NCBI GenBank assembly: GCA_016714975.1
Contig: JADKBR010000017.1
Location: 372,001-436,000 of the forward strand
Source of the DNA: Candidatus Dechloromonas phosphorivorans
GTDB lineage: Bacteria > Pseudomonadota > Gammaproteobacteria > Burkholderiales > Rhodocyclaceae
Direction of reading: 5' to 3'
DNA length: 64,000 nucleotides
Part shown: piece after piece, positions 43,290 through 51,327 of the stretch
Numbering within the stretch: the stretch's first letter is position 1
How the letters are laid out: every line of letters begins with the position of its first letter
The notes under the pieces: generated by a model
The model's database searches: none
Seen by the model: the letters and a program-made list of their open reading frames with translations, nothing else
Told to the model about the DNA's origin: nothing
Program-made: the position numbers and the translations under genes

Positions 43290-44267
43290 ATGAAACCGAG
43301 TGAAATCGTTGCCCAGCTGAACCGCTACGTGATCGGCCAGGACGAGGCGAAGAAGATCCTCGCCGTCGCCGTCTATGCCCATTTCCGCAAGGTAGCGATG
43401 ACCGACGTCGACCGCCTTGAAATGCTGAAGAGCAACATCCTGCTGATCGGCCCGACCGGTACCGGCAAGACGCTGCTCTGCGAGACGCTGGCGCGCATCC
43501 TTGAACTGCCCTTCGTCACCGCCGACGCGACCTCGCTGGCGCAGACCGAATATGTGAACGAGGAACTCGACGCCATCCTCCAGCGCCTGCTCGAACGCGC
43601 CGGCGGCGATCCGGCCAGGGCAGGGCGCGGCATCGTTTTCATCGATGAGGTGGACAAGCTGAAGGCGATCAGCGGCCAGGCGCGCGCGGCTTCGGGGGAA
43701 AACGTCCAGCACGCGCTGCTCAAGATCATGGAGGGTTCGCTGGTGAGCCTGAAGAGCGGGCAGACGATCGATACCAAGCAGATCCTGTTCATCTGCGGCG
43801 GCGCTTTCGTCGGGCTGGAGAGCATCCTGGCCGAGACGCAGGCTTTCGGCTTCATCGCCACGGCGGAGAGCGACGACCAGAAGGTGCTCGACCGCCTCAA
43901 TGCCCGCGTCAAGCCGACCGATCTCTTCCGCTTCGGCCTGATCCCCGAGTTCGCCGGGCGCCTGCCGATCATCGCCCGGTTGAAGGAGTTGTCGAAGGAC
44001 ATGATGGTGCGCATCATGATCGAGCCGCAGCATTCGATCTACCGCCAGTTCCGCGCCATCCTGCAGAACGAGGGCGTCGACCTGGTGATCGAACCGGCGG
44101 TGTTCGGGCAGATCGCCGATCTCGCCTTCGAGTTCAAGGTCGGCGCGCGCAGCTTGCGCGGCATCTTCGAGGAAATGATCACGCCGGTTCTCTATGTGGT
44201 GCCGGACCGGCCGGAAGTGCAGAAGGTGATCATCCGCTCGCTGTTCGAGGACCCCGTGTTTTCCTGA
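43290..44267 (+). CDS. Orphan ClpX-like AAA+ ATPase without zinc-binding domain
   Basis: 325 residues from the ATG at 43290 (MKPSEIVAQLNRYVIGQDEA). Walker A GPTGTGKT, Walker B GIVFIDEVDK, CGGAFVGLE, LIPEFAGRLP and the sensor-2 GARSLR align with ClpX. Differences: no N-terminal zinc-binding adaptor domain, the pore loop GYVG reads EYVN, and the ClpP-docking IGF loop reads FGF. No clpP is nearby. It may unfold or remodel proteins without classical ClpP partnership. It is not the housekeeping clpX, which normally sits with clpP and lon. Confidence 0.85.
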   Translation: MKPSEIVAQLNRYVIGQDEAKKILAVAVYAHFRKVAMTDVDRLEMLKSNILLIGPTGTGKTLLCETLARILELPFVTADATSLAQTEYVNEELDAILQRLLERAGGDPARAGRGIVFIDEVDKLKAISGQARAASGENVQHALLKIMEGSLVSLKSGQTIDTKQILFICGGAFVGLESILAETQAFGFIATAESDDQKVLDRLNARVKPTDLFRFGLIPEFAGRLPIIARLKELSKDMMVRIMIEPQHSIYRQFRAILQNEGVDLVIEPAVFGQIADLAFEFKVGARSLRGIFEEMITPVLYVVPDRPEVQKVIIRSLFEDPVFS

Positions 44268-44289
44268 CGGTCTGCCAGGATCTTGTTAC

Positions 44290-44353
44290 TCACTCCCGCG
44301 AAACCCGGTGTCCAGTCGATTGCTTTTCTGGGTTCCGACTTTCGCCGGAATGA
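44290..44353. repeat. REP/MITE-like palindromic repeat
   Basis: Two 26-base arms (44290-44315 and 44328-44353) pair at 18 positions; the loop includes CGATTGCTTTT. The left arm has the CCCGCGAAA pattern and the right arm TTTCGCCGGAATGA. Together they match the widespread small repeats of the form CATTCCCGCGAAAGCGGGAAT seen in many proteobacteria (recalled). No second copy was noticed in this window. Confidence 0.6.
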
Positions 44354-44522
44354 CGAACTCCGAACAAATGGGTATCCGGAGAACGTTGTTGGTTTGGCGC
44401 GCAGCAACAAGCCTTGAGAACTCGATGGTAGGATACATCCCGGTCTGAGTTCGGCCACAACCGGCCGGTCAGCCTCTCGCAACCACGGTCATTCGAGCGG
44501 CAGCTCCACTCCGAAAACTGCC

Positions 44523-44605
44523 GGATGTCCTACTTCTGGACATCGGCCAATGCTGCCGTTGACCACCAGGTCGCCGCCAACGGCAGCAACCTGGTGGTCA
44601 ACGGC
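44523..44605. repeat. Two adjacent inverted repeats, one with perfect 17-bp arms
   Basis: GATGTCC/GGACATC (44524-44530 and 44538-44544) is followed by a perfect 17-bp inverted repeat: GCCGTTGACCACCAGGT at 44555-44571 and its complement at 44589-44605, separated by 17 bases. No T-run follows on either strand, so it is not a simple terminator. Confidence 0.75.
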
Positions 44606-45019
44606 CGTAGCCCGGCAAGTTGGTCTTTACGTCTCCTTCGCCGTATGGGCTACAGCCGGACCCGACCCTGAAGAGACAGTCAGGTTTTTCGCCCCAAGGT
44701 CACTTACGCAGCGGTTGCGGTCATTGACGGCGGAAAAATCTACTTCTGCGGAGAGACACTCAGGATTTGCCACTATCAGGCAGGACCGTGCCCATTCTAG
44801 GTAGTCCGTTCAATTTCCAAGCCGGGAATGCCAGCACGTTGTATAGGAGATCGGAACAGAATGTCTTCTTGTTGGAAGTTGGGATCGGATAGGCAGTACG
44901 CAGGGTTATCCCCGGTCGGCCGCCACCGCGCCTCTAACGCTGGCTGGGGGCCGGCGGTGGATAGGCCAAATTCATTGCAAAAAATGAATGCCTGGCCGGC
45001 CAGGCTCTTGTGTCTAGGC

Positions 45020-45607
45020 CTACGGCTGTGAAGCGATGCCGGGTTTCACACTGCCGTCAGGCAGCGGAACCGCGATTGGGGCGACTTCGACCGTCGCCAC
45101 GCCGTCTTCTCGCTCGATCCCGATTTTCTGTGCCGTGGCCGGCGACAGATCCACGATCCGCCCCTTTACATAGGGTCCACGGTCCTGGATAGTGACCACC
45201 GCGCTCTGGCCAGTTTCAACGTTGGTTACCTTTGCGGTGGTGCCAAGCGGAAGCGTCTTGCTCGCAGCATTGTTGCCCTGCGGTTTCATCCTGGTACCGT
45301 CCGCCATTTTTCTGCCGGCGAACTTCTTTGCGTAGAATGACGCCTTGCCAACGCGCTTGCGGCCAGACAGGTCAGGTTGCGCTTTAACTGACGAAGTGGC
45401 CGACCGTGACGACGCCAATTCCTGAGGTGCGGCACTCTTTACTGCGTCTATTGCACGAGCGCAAGGGGTAAACCCGGCCACACCGACGCCAATAGCCCAG
45501 ACCGCCAAGAACATCGTAATACGATTGTGAGGATAGGGCCATCGAGCCCTAACGTGCGCCCTTGTGATCTTTGGGGCCATCATTTTTGTGCCGGCCAGAG
45601 ATCTCAC
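45020..45607 (-). CDS. RlpA-like septal-ring lipoprotein-family protein (DPBB domain)
   Basis: Up to 195 residues. The double-psi beta-barrel domain (about 85-170) contains GKASFYAKKFAGRKMADGTR, LPLGTTAKVTNVETGQ, IQDRGPYVKGRIVDLS, the RlpA signature with the catalytic-type Asp and His-region residues. RlpA proteins are lytic transglycosylases acting on denuded glycan. The hydrophobic MFLAVWAIGVGVAGF at about 32-46 looks like a signal segment. The start is uncertain: a GTG at 45607 has GGAG four bases upstream; later Met codons lack good sites. No SPOR domain. Confidence 0.82.
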   Translation of the reverse strand: MRSLAGTKMMAPKITRAHVRARWPYPHNRITMFLAVWAIGVGVAGFTPCARAIDAVKSAAPQELASSRSATSSVKAQPDLSGRKRVGKASFYAKKFAGRKMADGTRMKPQGNNAASKTLPLGTTAKVTNVETGQSAVVTIQDRGPYVKGRIVDLSPATAQKIGIEREDGVATVEVAPIAVPLPDGSVKPGIASQP

Positions 45608-45704
45608 GTTGCTCCGCCCGCTGTTTTTGCTTGATGACTTCTTCGGACAAGGAGGGCGGTGTTTGCCCTGCTTTCTGGGGTTTTTCCTTGGGTTTCTGGT
45701 TCAT
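45549..45704 (-). CDS. Small hydrophilic protein, unknown
   Basis: 51 residues (MNQKPKEKPQKAGQTPPSLS...), very rich in Lys, Gln and Glu. A strong GGAGG five bases before the ATG supports translation. Its 3' part overlaps the 5' end of the RlpA-like gene in another frame, suggesting coupling or that the RlpA start is further downstream. No family recognised; probably disordered. Confidence 0.5.
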   Translation of the reverse strand: MNQKPKEKPQKAGQTPPSLSEEVIKQKQRAEQREISGRHKNDGPKDHKGAR

Positions 45705-45737
45705 GAAAGCCTCCTGATGCGTCACTCGTCGGCACAA

Positions 45738-46285
45738 TCACCGATGCAGCCCAACCATAAGCCAGCCTCGCCACAAACACTGTGCGCCAGGCCACAGAGA
45801 CGTTGCTCAAGTTTCTATTCGCTTACGCCGTCTCCGGGAGCAAGACCCATTTGAACAGTTCAATCGTCGCTGTCTTACTTCTTCAGCGCGGCCTTGAGGA
45901 CATTTTCTTTGATTTTTTGCGGGCTGACTAAAGTTTCCTTGTCTGATACGTTCCTAACGGCGGGTTGCCCCCTGACGGCAGTCCCGCAATCACCTGGATT
46001 TAAGAGCTGTCTATGACAGAAAACGCAAAATACAGCTGACGCTCAAGGCGAACGCCATCAACGACCGGATTGGCCGAGTTGTTTCCCTTGGCGTATCGCT
46101 CTAGGCGGCTGGTCGACTCTGATACCTGCCGGTCGGCCCCAAACATCGCGACCGGCCGCAGAGGGTCGAACTGAGACAGTCGCTCTCTACTAAGAAAAAC
46201 TCTCCTGGCTTGGCCTGCAGCAGCAGGAAATCTGTACATCAACGGCGAATTGCGGATAGGCGAATGAATGAGTACCGCCGCAAAT
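45738..46285 (-). other. 548-bp region without an accepted gene; possible gene remnant
   Basis: On the minus strand a start-less frame ending at a stop near 45877 reads NVSDKETLVSPQKIKENVLK just before its end, which looks protein-like and could be the tail of a decayed gene. A frame at 46000-46242 is judged spurious. No promoter or RNA gene was recognised. Confidence 0.35.
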
Positions 46286-46816
46286 TTACCGCGCCTTGCG
46301 CTGGCGCCAGGCGCGGATCAGCCAGAAACGCCAGGCAGCCTTGGTCAGCACATAGCCGGCGATCGCCAGCAGGGCGGCGAGCAGCACGAGGCCGATGCCG
46401 AGCGGCTTGCCGACGCCGATCATCCAGGTCAGCATCGCCTGCATCCAGTCGATGGCGTGCGCCAAGTCGAAGTCCGGCGGTGCGCTGAAGCCGGCACTGT
46501 CGCCGGTCGCCAGGCGGCCGATCTGGTAGGCGAGCAGATAGAGCGGGACGATGGTGAACGGGTTGGTATACAGGGTGACGAACATCGCCAGCGGCAGGTT
46601 GACGCGGAAGACCAGCGCGCAGATCGCCGCGCCGAGCATCTGCAATGGCCCGGGAATCAGTCCGCAGAACATGCCCGCCGCCACCGCGCCGGCCGCGGAG
46701 TGCCGGTTGAGGTGCCACAGCCGCGGGTGCAGCAGGGAATTGCGGAACGGCCGCAACCAGCGATTGTCGTGAACCGCCTCGTGGTTCGGCAGGTATCTTT
46801 TCAGGTGCTTGCGCAT
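46286..46816 (-). CDS. DUF2062-family membrane protein
   Basis: 176 residues. The basic N-terminus (MRKHLKRYLPNHEAV) is followed by the DUF2062 region: SAAGAVAAGMFCGLIPGPLQ, then LYTNPFTIVPLYLLAYQIG, and two to three transmembrane segments. The family has no firm function. It is divergent from comEC with 23 bp between starts, an arrangement common in betaproteobacteria (recalled). Confidence 0.85.
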   Translation of the reverse strand: MRKHLKRYLPNHEAVHDNRWLRPFRNSLLHPRLWHLNRHSAAGAVAAGMFCGLIPGPLQMLGAAICALVFRVNLPLAMFVTLYTNPFTIVPLYLLAYQIGRLATGDSAGFSAPPDFDLAHAIDWMQAMLTWMIGVGKPLGIGLVLLAALLAIAGYVLTKAAWRFWLIRAWRQRKAR

Positions 46817-46839
46817 GGCGTCGCCTCTATTATTGCAGG

Positions 46840-49188
46840 ATGCGCCTGAACATTCTCGCCTTCGCCGCCGGCATCATCGCGCTCCAGATGCAGCCGGAAC
46901 TGCCGGCGGCGTGGCCTTGGGCGCTGGCCGGTCTGGCGTTGGCCGTGCCGGCGGTACGCTGGCGCAATGTGCCGCCAGTCCGCGTGCTGGGTGTGCTCGC
47001 CTGCCTGGCGCTCGGTTTCGCGTGGGCCGCGTGGCGGGCCGACATCCGCCTGGCCGATGCGCTGCCGGCCGCATGGGAAGGGCGCGACATCGAAGTGGTC
47101 GGCGTCGTCGCCGCGCTGCCGCAGGATTTCAGCCAGGGCAGCCGTTTCGAATTTGCCGTTGAAAGGCGGTTGACCGCGCCCGACAGGAAGTACCCTTGGG
47201 GTGCAACCGCCGTCGTTCCTGAACGGATCATCTTGTCGTGGTACCAGGGCCAGCGCGACGGCGAGGAGTTCGTGCACCAGCCGGTTCATCCCGGCGAGCG
47301 CTGGCAGATGACGGTGCGCCTGAAGCGCCCGCACGGCAATGCCAATCCCAACGGTTTCGACTACGAGGCCTGGCTGCTCGAGCGCAATATCCGGGCGACC
47401 GGCTACGTCCGCCAGAATCCGCCGCAGCGCCTGGATGAAATGGTGTGGCAGCCGGAGTACGTCGTCGAACGTCTGCGCCACGGCGTGCGCGCGTCGTTCG
47501 CCGCCATGCTGCCGGGCGACCGCTATCCGTGGGCCGGCATTCTCGTCGCGCTGGTTATCGGCGACCAGCGGGCGATCCAGGGCGAGCTGTGGACCACCTT
47601 CAACCGGACCGGAACGACCCACCTGATGTCGATCTCGGGTCTGCACGTGACCATGGTGGCGGCGCTCTTTGGTCTGCTAGCCGGCTGGGTCTGGCGGCGC
47701 GTGCCGGCGCTGGCGCTGCGTCTGCCGGCGCAGCGCGCGGCACTGCTGGCTGGCTGCCTGGCGGCATTCCTCTATGTTCTGCTCGCCGGCTTCGCGGTTC
47801 CGGCGCAGCGCACGCTCTACATGCTGCTGGTCGCCGCGCTGGCGATGGGCTCGGGGCGGGTCATCGCGCCCAGCCGCACGCTGTGCCTGGCGCTGCTGGT
47901 CGTGCTGCTGATCGACCCGTGGGCGGTGTTGGCAGCGGGTTTCTGGCTGTCGTTCGGGGCGGTCGGGGTATTGCTCTATGTCGGTGCGGCGGTGGTCGGC
48001 GAGGCCGTCGGCTGGCGCGAGCGCATCCGCGCCTGGGGTGTCGTCCAGTGGGCGGCGACGCTCGCCTCGCTGCCGATTCTGCTGCTCGTCTTCCAGCAGT
48101 TCTCGCTGGTCTCGCCGCTGGCCAACGCGGTGGCTATTCCGGTCGTCAGCTTCATCGTCACGCCGCTGGCGCTGCTCGCCGCGGTCATTCCGTGGTGGCA
48201 GATTGCGGCGCTGGCGCATGCCGTGCTCGGCTGGCTGATGGTCTTTCTCGAATGGTGCGCGGCGTGGCCGGTCTGGCAGGCGCCGGCGCCGCCGCTGTGG
48301 GCGGCGGTTGTTGCCGGTCTCGGCGTCGCCATCTGCCTGCTGCCGCGCGGCATGCCGGGGCGACTCTTAGGCGCGGTACTGCTGCTGCCGGCGATCTTCT
48401 GGCCGGTCGCACGGCCGGCCGAAGGCGAGGCCTGGGTGACGGTTCTCGACGTTGGGCAGGGGTTGGCAGCCATCGTGCGCACCCGCGAGCACACGCTGAT
48501 CTACGATCCGGGGCCGCTCTACAGCGCCGAATCCGATGCCGGGCAACGGGTGGTCGTGCCCTATCTGCGCTCGCTGGGCATCGACACGGTGGACATCCTG
48601 ATGGTGACCCATCTCGACAGCGATCACGCCGGCGGGACGGCTTCGGTCAAGTCGGCGCTTGCCGTCGGCGAGGTCGTTTCATCACTTGGAGACGCGGGCA
48701 CCGAGCCCTGCCGCAACGGGCAGAACTGGTCCTGGAACGGCGTGCAACTGACCGTGCTGCATCCCGAAACGCAGGACTACGCCGAGAAGCGCAAGAGCAA
48801 CAACCTGTCGTGCGTGCTGCGCATCGATGCCGGCGGCCGGCGCATGCTGCTGACTTCCGACATCGAGGCGCGCGACGAGGCGGCACTGCTGCAGCGCGAT
48901 CCGGCCGCGCTCAAGGCGGACGTGCTGCTGGTGCCGCATCACGGCAGCCGCACCTCGTCGACGCCCGAGTTCATCGCCGCCGTTGGGGCATCCGACGTGA
49001 TGATCCCGGTCGGCTACCGCAATCGATTCGGGCATCCCAAGGCGGATGTGGTCGCCCGCTACGAGGCGACCGGCACCCGCCTGTGGCGGACAGACCGCGA
49101 CGGCGCGCTGCGCGTGGCGCTGGACGGGCAGGGCGTCACCGTGAACGCCTGGCGCAACGAGCGTCGCCGCTACTGGCATGGCCGGTGA
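46840..49188 (+). CDS. comEC: DNA internalisation competence protein ComEC/Rec2
   Basis: 782 residues. The N-terminal DUF4131 region and a competence membrane domain with about ten helices (HLMSISGLHVTMVAALFGLL is the hallmark) are followed by a C-terminal metallo-beta-lactamase-like domain. That domain has VGQGLAAIV, VTHLDSDHAGG and VPHHGSRTSST. It forms the inner-membrane channel for transforming single-stranded DNA, and the lactamase domain is thought to degrade the other strand. An intact copy next to an integron suggests possible natural uptake of cassettes (inference). Confidence 0.95.
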   Translation: MRLNILAFAAGIIALQMQPELPAAWPWALAGLALAVPAVRWRNVPPVRVLGVLACLALGFAWAAWRADIRLADALPAAWEGRDIEVVGVVAALPQDFSQGSRFEFAVERRLTAPDRKYPWGATAVVPERIILSWYQGQRDGEEFVHQPVHPGERWQMTVRLKRPHGNANPNGFDYEAWLLERNIRATGYVRQNPPQRLDEMVWQPEYVVERLRHGVRASFAAMLPGDRYPWAGILVALVIGDQRAIQGELWTTFNRTGTTHLMSISGLHVTMVAALFGLLAGWVWRRVPALALRLPAQRAALLAGCLAAFLYVLLAGFAVPAQRTLYMLLVAALAMGSGRVIAPSRTLCLALLVVLLIDPWAVLAAGFWLSFGAVGVLLYVGAAVVGEAVGWRERIRAWGVVQWAATLASLPILLLVFQQFSLVSPLANAVAIPVVSFIVTPLALLAAVIPWWQIAALAHAVLGWLMVFLEWCAAWPVWQAPAPPLWAAVVAGLGVAICLLPRGMPGRLLGAVLLLPAIFWPVARPAEGEAWVTVLDVGQGLAAIVRTREHTLIYDPGPLYSAESDAGQRVVVPYLRSLGIDTVDILMVTHLDSDHAGGTASVKSALAVGEVVSSLGDAGTEPCRNGQNWSWNGVQLTVLHPETQDYAEKRKSNNLSCVLRIDAGGRRMLLTSDIEARDEAALLQRDPAALKADVLLVPHHGSRTSSTPEFIAAVGASDVMIPVGYRNRFGHPKADVVARYEATGTRLWRTDRDGALRVALDGQGVTVNAWRNERRRYWHGR

Positions 49189-49318
49189 TACATTTAGGGC
49201 AAGGAGGAAACATGCAAATCACACAACAAAGCGCGGACTGCGTCAGTCGCCCCGTGCTTGACGGCATGGCCCAGGCCGAGTTGGGGCCGTGGAGGAATCC
49301 GTGCGTTGCGATCCGCAT
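49162..49318 (+). repeat. Left copy of the duplicated comEC/hydrolase junction
   Basis: The last ~27 bases of comEC, the sequence GGTGATACATT, an AGGAGG site and ~105 bases of coding-like sequence align with 52835-52996. Over the first 33 bases there are 25 matches and no gaps. The two copies bracket the 3.5-kb segment holding three genes. Confidence 0.75.
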
Positions 49319-49325
49319 CCGGCCT
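49212..49325 (+). pseudogene. 5' remnant of an alpha/beta hydrolase gene
   Basis: With AGGAGG upstream, the frame begins MQITQQSADCVSRPVLDGMA and continues AELGPWRNPCVAIRI. It parallels the intact gene at 52888: MQFKQHGVQCVSPSGLHRMA, then TEWGARDNPRVLICV. After that the similarity stops, before any catalytic motif. It is a truncated, diverged copy of the hydrolase start. Confidence 0.7.
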
Positions 49326-49369
49326 CTGTCCCCAAGGCGTTGCCGGCTGACTGGCCTCCTTTTCCGCGT

Positions 49370-50293
49370 ATGAGATTCCGCCATATCCTGCCACTTCTCG
49401 TTTGCTGCATGATGAGCCTCTCGAGCCTGGCCGCGCCTGTCGGCAGCAAGTTCTTCATCAATCGCGACGGTCTGCGCCTGCACTACCTTGAAGCCGGCCG
49501 CGGCCAGAAGACCGTTGTGCTCATTCCCGGTTGGCTGATGCCGGCTGCGGTGTTCCGTCTGCAGCTCGAAACGCTGGGCGAGCAGTTCCGCGTTCTGGCG
49601 TTCGATCCCCGCTCGCAGGGGCAATCGGAGATCTCGAACGAAGCCCACGATCCGGCGCGGCGCATGGCCGACATGGAGGATTTCCTGCGCGCCGCCGGCG
49701 TTGGTGATTACGTTCTGGCTGGCTGGTCGCTGGGCGTATTGGAGTCGCTGGATTTCATCGAGCGTAAGCCGCAGGGCGGGCTGCGCGGACTGATCCTGAT
49801 CGACAATTCGATCGGCGAGGGGACTCCGCCCAAGCCGGCAGCCCGCAGTTCAAAGCGCAGCAGCACCAACCCCAGGGAACGTGAGCAATATCTGCGTGAT
49901 TTCAGCCGCGGCATTTTCCGGACGCCGCCGCCCCACGATATCGGTGAGGCCGTATTGCAGTCAGCGCTGCAGGTGCCCGTGCGAGCGGCCAATCAGCTGA
50001 TCGCCCAGCCCTATCCGCGTACCTACTGGCGGGATATCGTGGCAAGGCAGCAGGTTCCCGTGCTCTATGTGATCCGTCCCCGCTTGCGCGAACAGGGTGA
50101 AGCCCTGCTTGCACGCAAGGGTGAGCAACTGGCAGAAGTCGAGATCTTCGAGGATGCCGGCCACGCCCTGTTCGTGGACGCGGCGCCGCGCTTCAATGCG
50201 CTGACCGCCGACTTCGCCCGCCGTGCCTTCAGTTTGTCGGCGGACGCCGCACGACCTGCATCGAACGGGCATCAGCCGTCTTCAGGTAACTGA
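49370..50293 (+). CDS. Exported alpha/beta hydrolase
   Basis: 307 residues from the ATG at 49370, with signal peptide MRFRHILPLLVCCMMSLSSL then AAP. Oxyanion and nucleophile regions are LIPGWLMP and LAGWSLGVLE (Ser of GWSLG), with the acid in the later half and His in EDAGHALFVD. The likely product is a periplasmic esterase or peptidase-like hydrolase, substrate unknown. The 3' end overlaps the convergent gene at 50229 by 65 bp. It lies inside the segment bracketed by the duplicated junction. Confidence 0.82.
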   Translation: MRFRHILPLLVCCMMSLSSLAAPVGSKFFINRDGLRLHYLEAGRGQKTVVLIPGWLMPAAVFRLQLETLGEQFRVLAFDPRSQGQSEISNEAHDPARRMADMEDFLRAAGVGDYVLAGWSLGVLESLDFIERKPQGGLRGLILIDNSIGEGTPPKPAARSSKRSSTNPREREQYLRDFSRGIFRTPPPHDIGEAVLQSALQVPVRAANQLIAQPYPRTYWRDIVARQQVPVLYVIRPRLREQGEALLARKGEQLAEVEIFEDAGHALFVDAAPRFNALTADFARRAFSLSADAARPASNGHQPSSGN

Positions 50294-51305
50294 AGGCAAA
50301 TGGCAAGTCGCCCGGTGATTTCTCGGCCCGGTAGGCTGCCGCCAGCGCCGGCTGGGTGGTGGTCGTGAACAACGGATGCGCCTGGCTGAATTTGCCATAC
50401 AGGCGCACCGGCCCGATCTTGCTCAACTCTTTGTAATCGAGCCCGGTTTCGTCCTGGACGACGATAGGCGCAGCGGCCACCAGCGCGTCGCGCAGTACCC
50501 TGAAATTGGCTTGCTGCAGCAAGTGCGAAGCGGCCTTGAGCAGAACCGGTTGCGCCGCCATGTGCTTGATCCAGACTGTGTGCGCTTCGCCTGCTTTCAG
50601 GGCGCCATCCGAAAGATCCAGACTCACATAGTCCAGCGTCGCCTTGCGCCCGGCCTTCTGCAGGAACAGGCGAACTGAGCGGGACTTGGTTTCCGTGCTC
50701 GCCGCTTCCCATTCACCCTTGTCGGCACTGAAGCTCAACGGCGCCACGCCAGTGACTTCGTACCCGAGGCGCGCAGCAAAAGCCATCAGGATGGTTGTCG
50801 TACCGACGCCGCTGGCGCGGTCGCGCTGATCGTCATTCAGATCCACGGTGCGGAAGTATCCGAGCTTGCCGAATTTTTCCCAGGCGCCGCCGAATTTTCG
50901 TTCGAACTCTGCGCGCTGCACGGCGTTCATGTTTTCAGGACGCGCCGGCTGGCCAGCGAACTGGATCGCGACCAGCACGTAGCGTTCGGCATCGGGATAG
51001 ACGCGGGCAACGGTCGCGAAGTCAGGGCCGGAAAAGGGGTAAAACACTGTGCCGCCCCCTGCATAAGCCACTTCGCGCTTGCTCCAGACGGCCAGCGGCT
51101 GGCCGACCTGCTTGTCGTAACTCGCCCAAGCCAGGGCTGCACGTTGCTGGAAGGCCTTGTGCGCGGGATCCGTGGCGGGCGCGTCCAGCCCGGCAAAGCC
51201 GAGCGCAGCCTGCTGCGCGCTCATTTCGGTAGCAGATGCCGGCCACAGACTGGAAGCGAGTGACAGCGCGCAAACCAGCAGAGTGCGAGTCAGGGTGTGC
51301 AACAT
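50229..51305 (-). CDS. Periplasmic protein of unknown function
   Basis: 358 residues from the ATG at 51305, with signal peptide MLHTLTRTLLVCALSLASSL ending near SATE. The mature protein contains GGGTVFYPFSGPDFATVARV and a C-terminal helix-rich region. I do not recognise a family. The gene lies between an APC permease (22 bp upstream, same strand) and the convergent hydrolase, with which its last 65 bp overlap. The three may form an accessory module. Confidence 0.75.
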   Translation of the reverse strand: MLHTLTRTLLVCALSLASSLWPASATEMSAQQAALGFAGLDAPATDPAHKAFQQRAALAWASYDKQVGQPLAVWSKREVAYAGGGTVFYPFSGPDFATVARVYPDAERYVLVAIQFAGQPARPENMNAVQRAEFERKFGGAWEKFGKLGYFRTVDLNDDQRDRASGVGTTTILMAFAARLGYEVTGVAPLSFSADKGEWEAASTETKSRSVRLFLQKAGRKATLDYVSLDLSDGALKAGEAHTVWIKHMAAQPVLLKAASHLLQQANFRVLRDALVAAAPIVVQDETGLDYKELSKIGPVRLYGKFSQAHPLFTTTTQPALAAAYRAEKSPGDLPFAFSYLKTADARSMQVVRRPPTN

Positions 51306-51327
51306 GATGCGATTCCCGAAAATGGTT

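Larger units (their letters stand above)
44268..45019. other. 752-bp gene-poor region with repeats and hairpins
   Basis: No frame here has convincing codon usage or similarity. It contains a REP/MITE-like inverted repeat (44290-44353), two hairpins (44523-44605) and otherwise unassigned sequence. Both flanking genes end here (ClpX-like and RlpA-like stops face each other). It probably holds remnants of mobile or repeated DNA. Confidence 0.5.

Noticed and set aside
46000..46242. An 80-codon minus-strand frame
   Set aside because: Random-looking composition, no ribosome site, within a debris-like intergenic region.
47445..49373. A 642-codon plus-strand frame over comEC
   Set aside because: Mostly an out-of-frame reading of comEC; only its tail (from 49212) is meaningful, as the hydrolase remnant reported separately.
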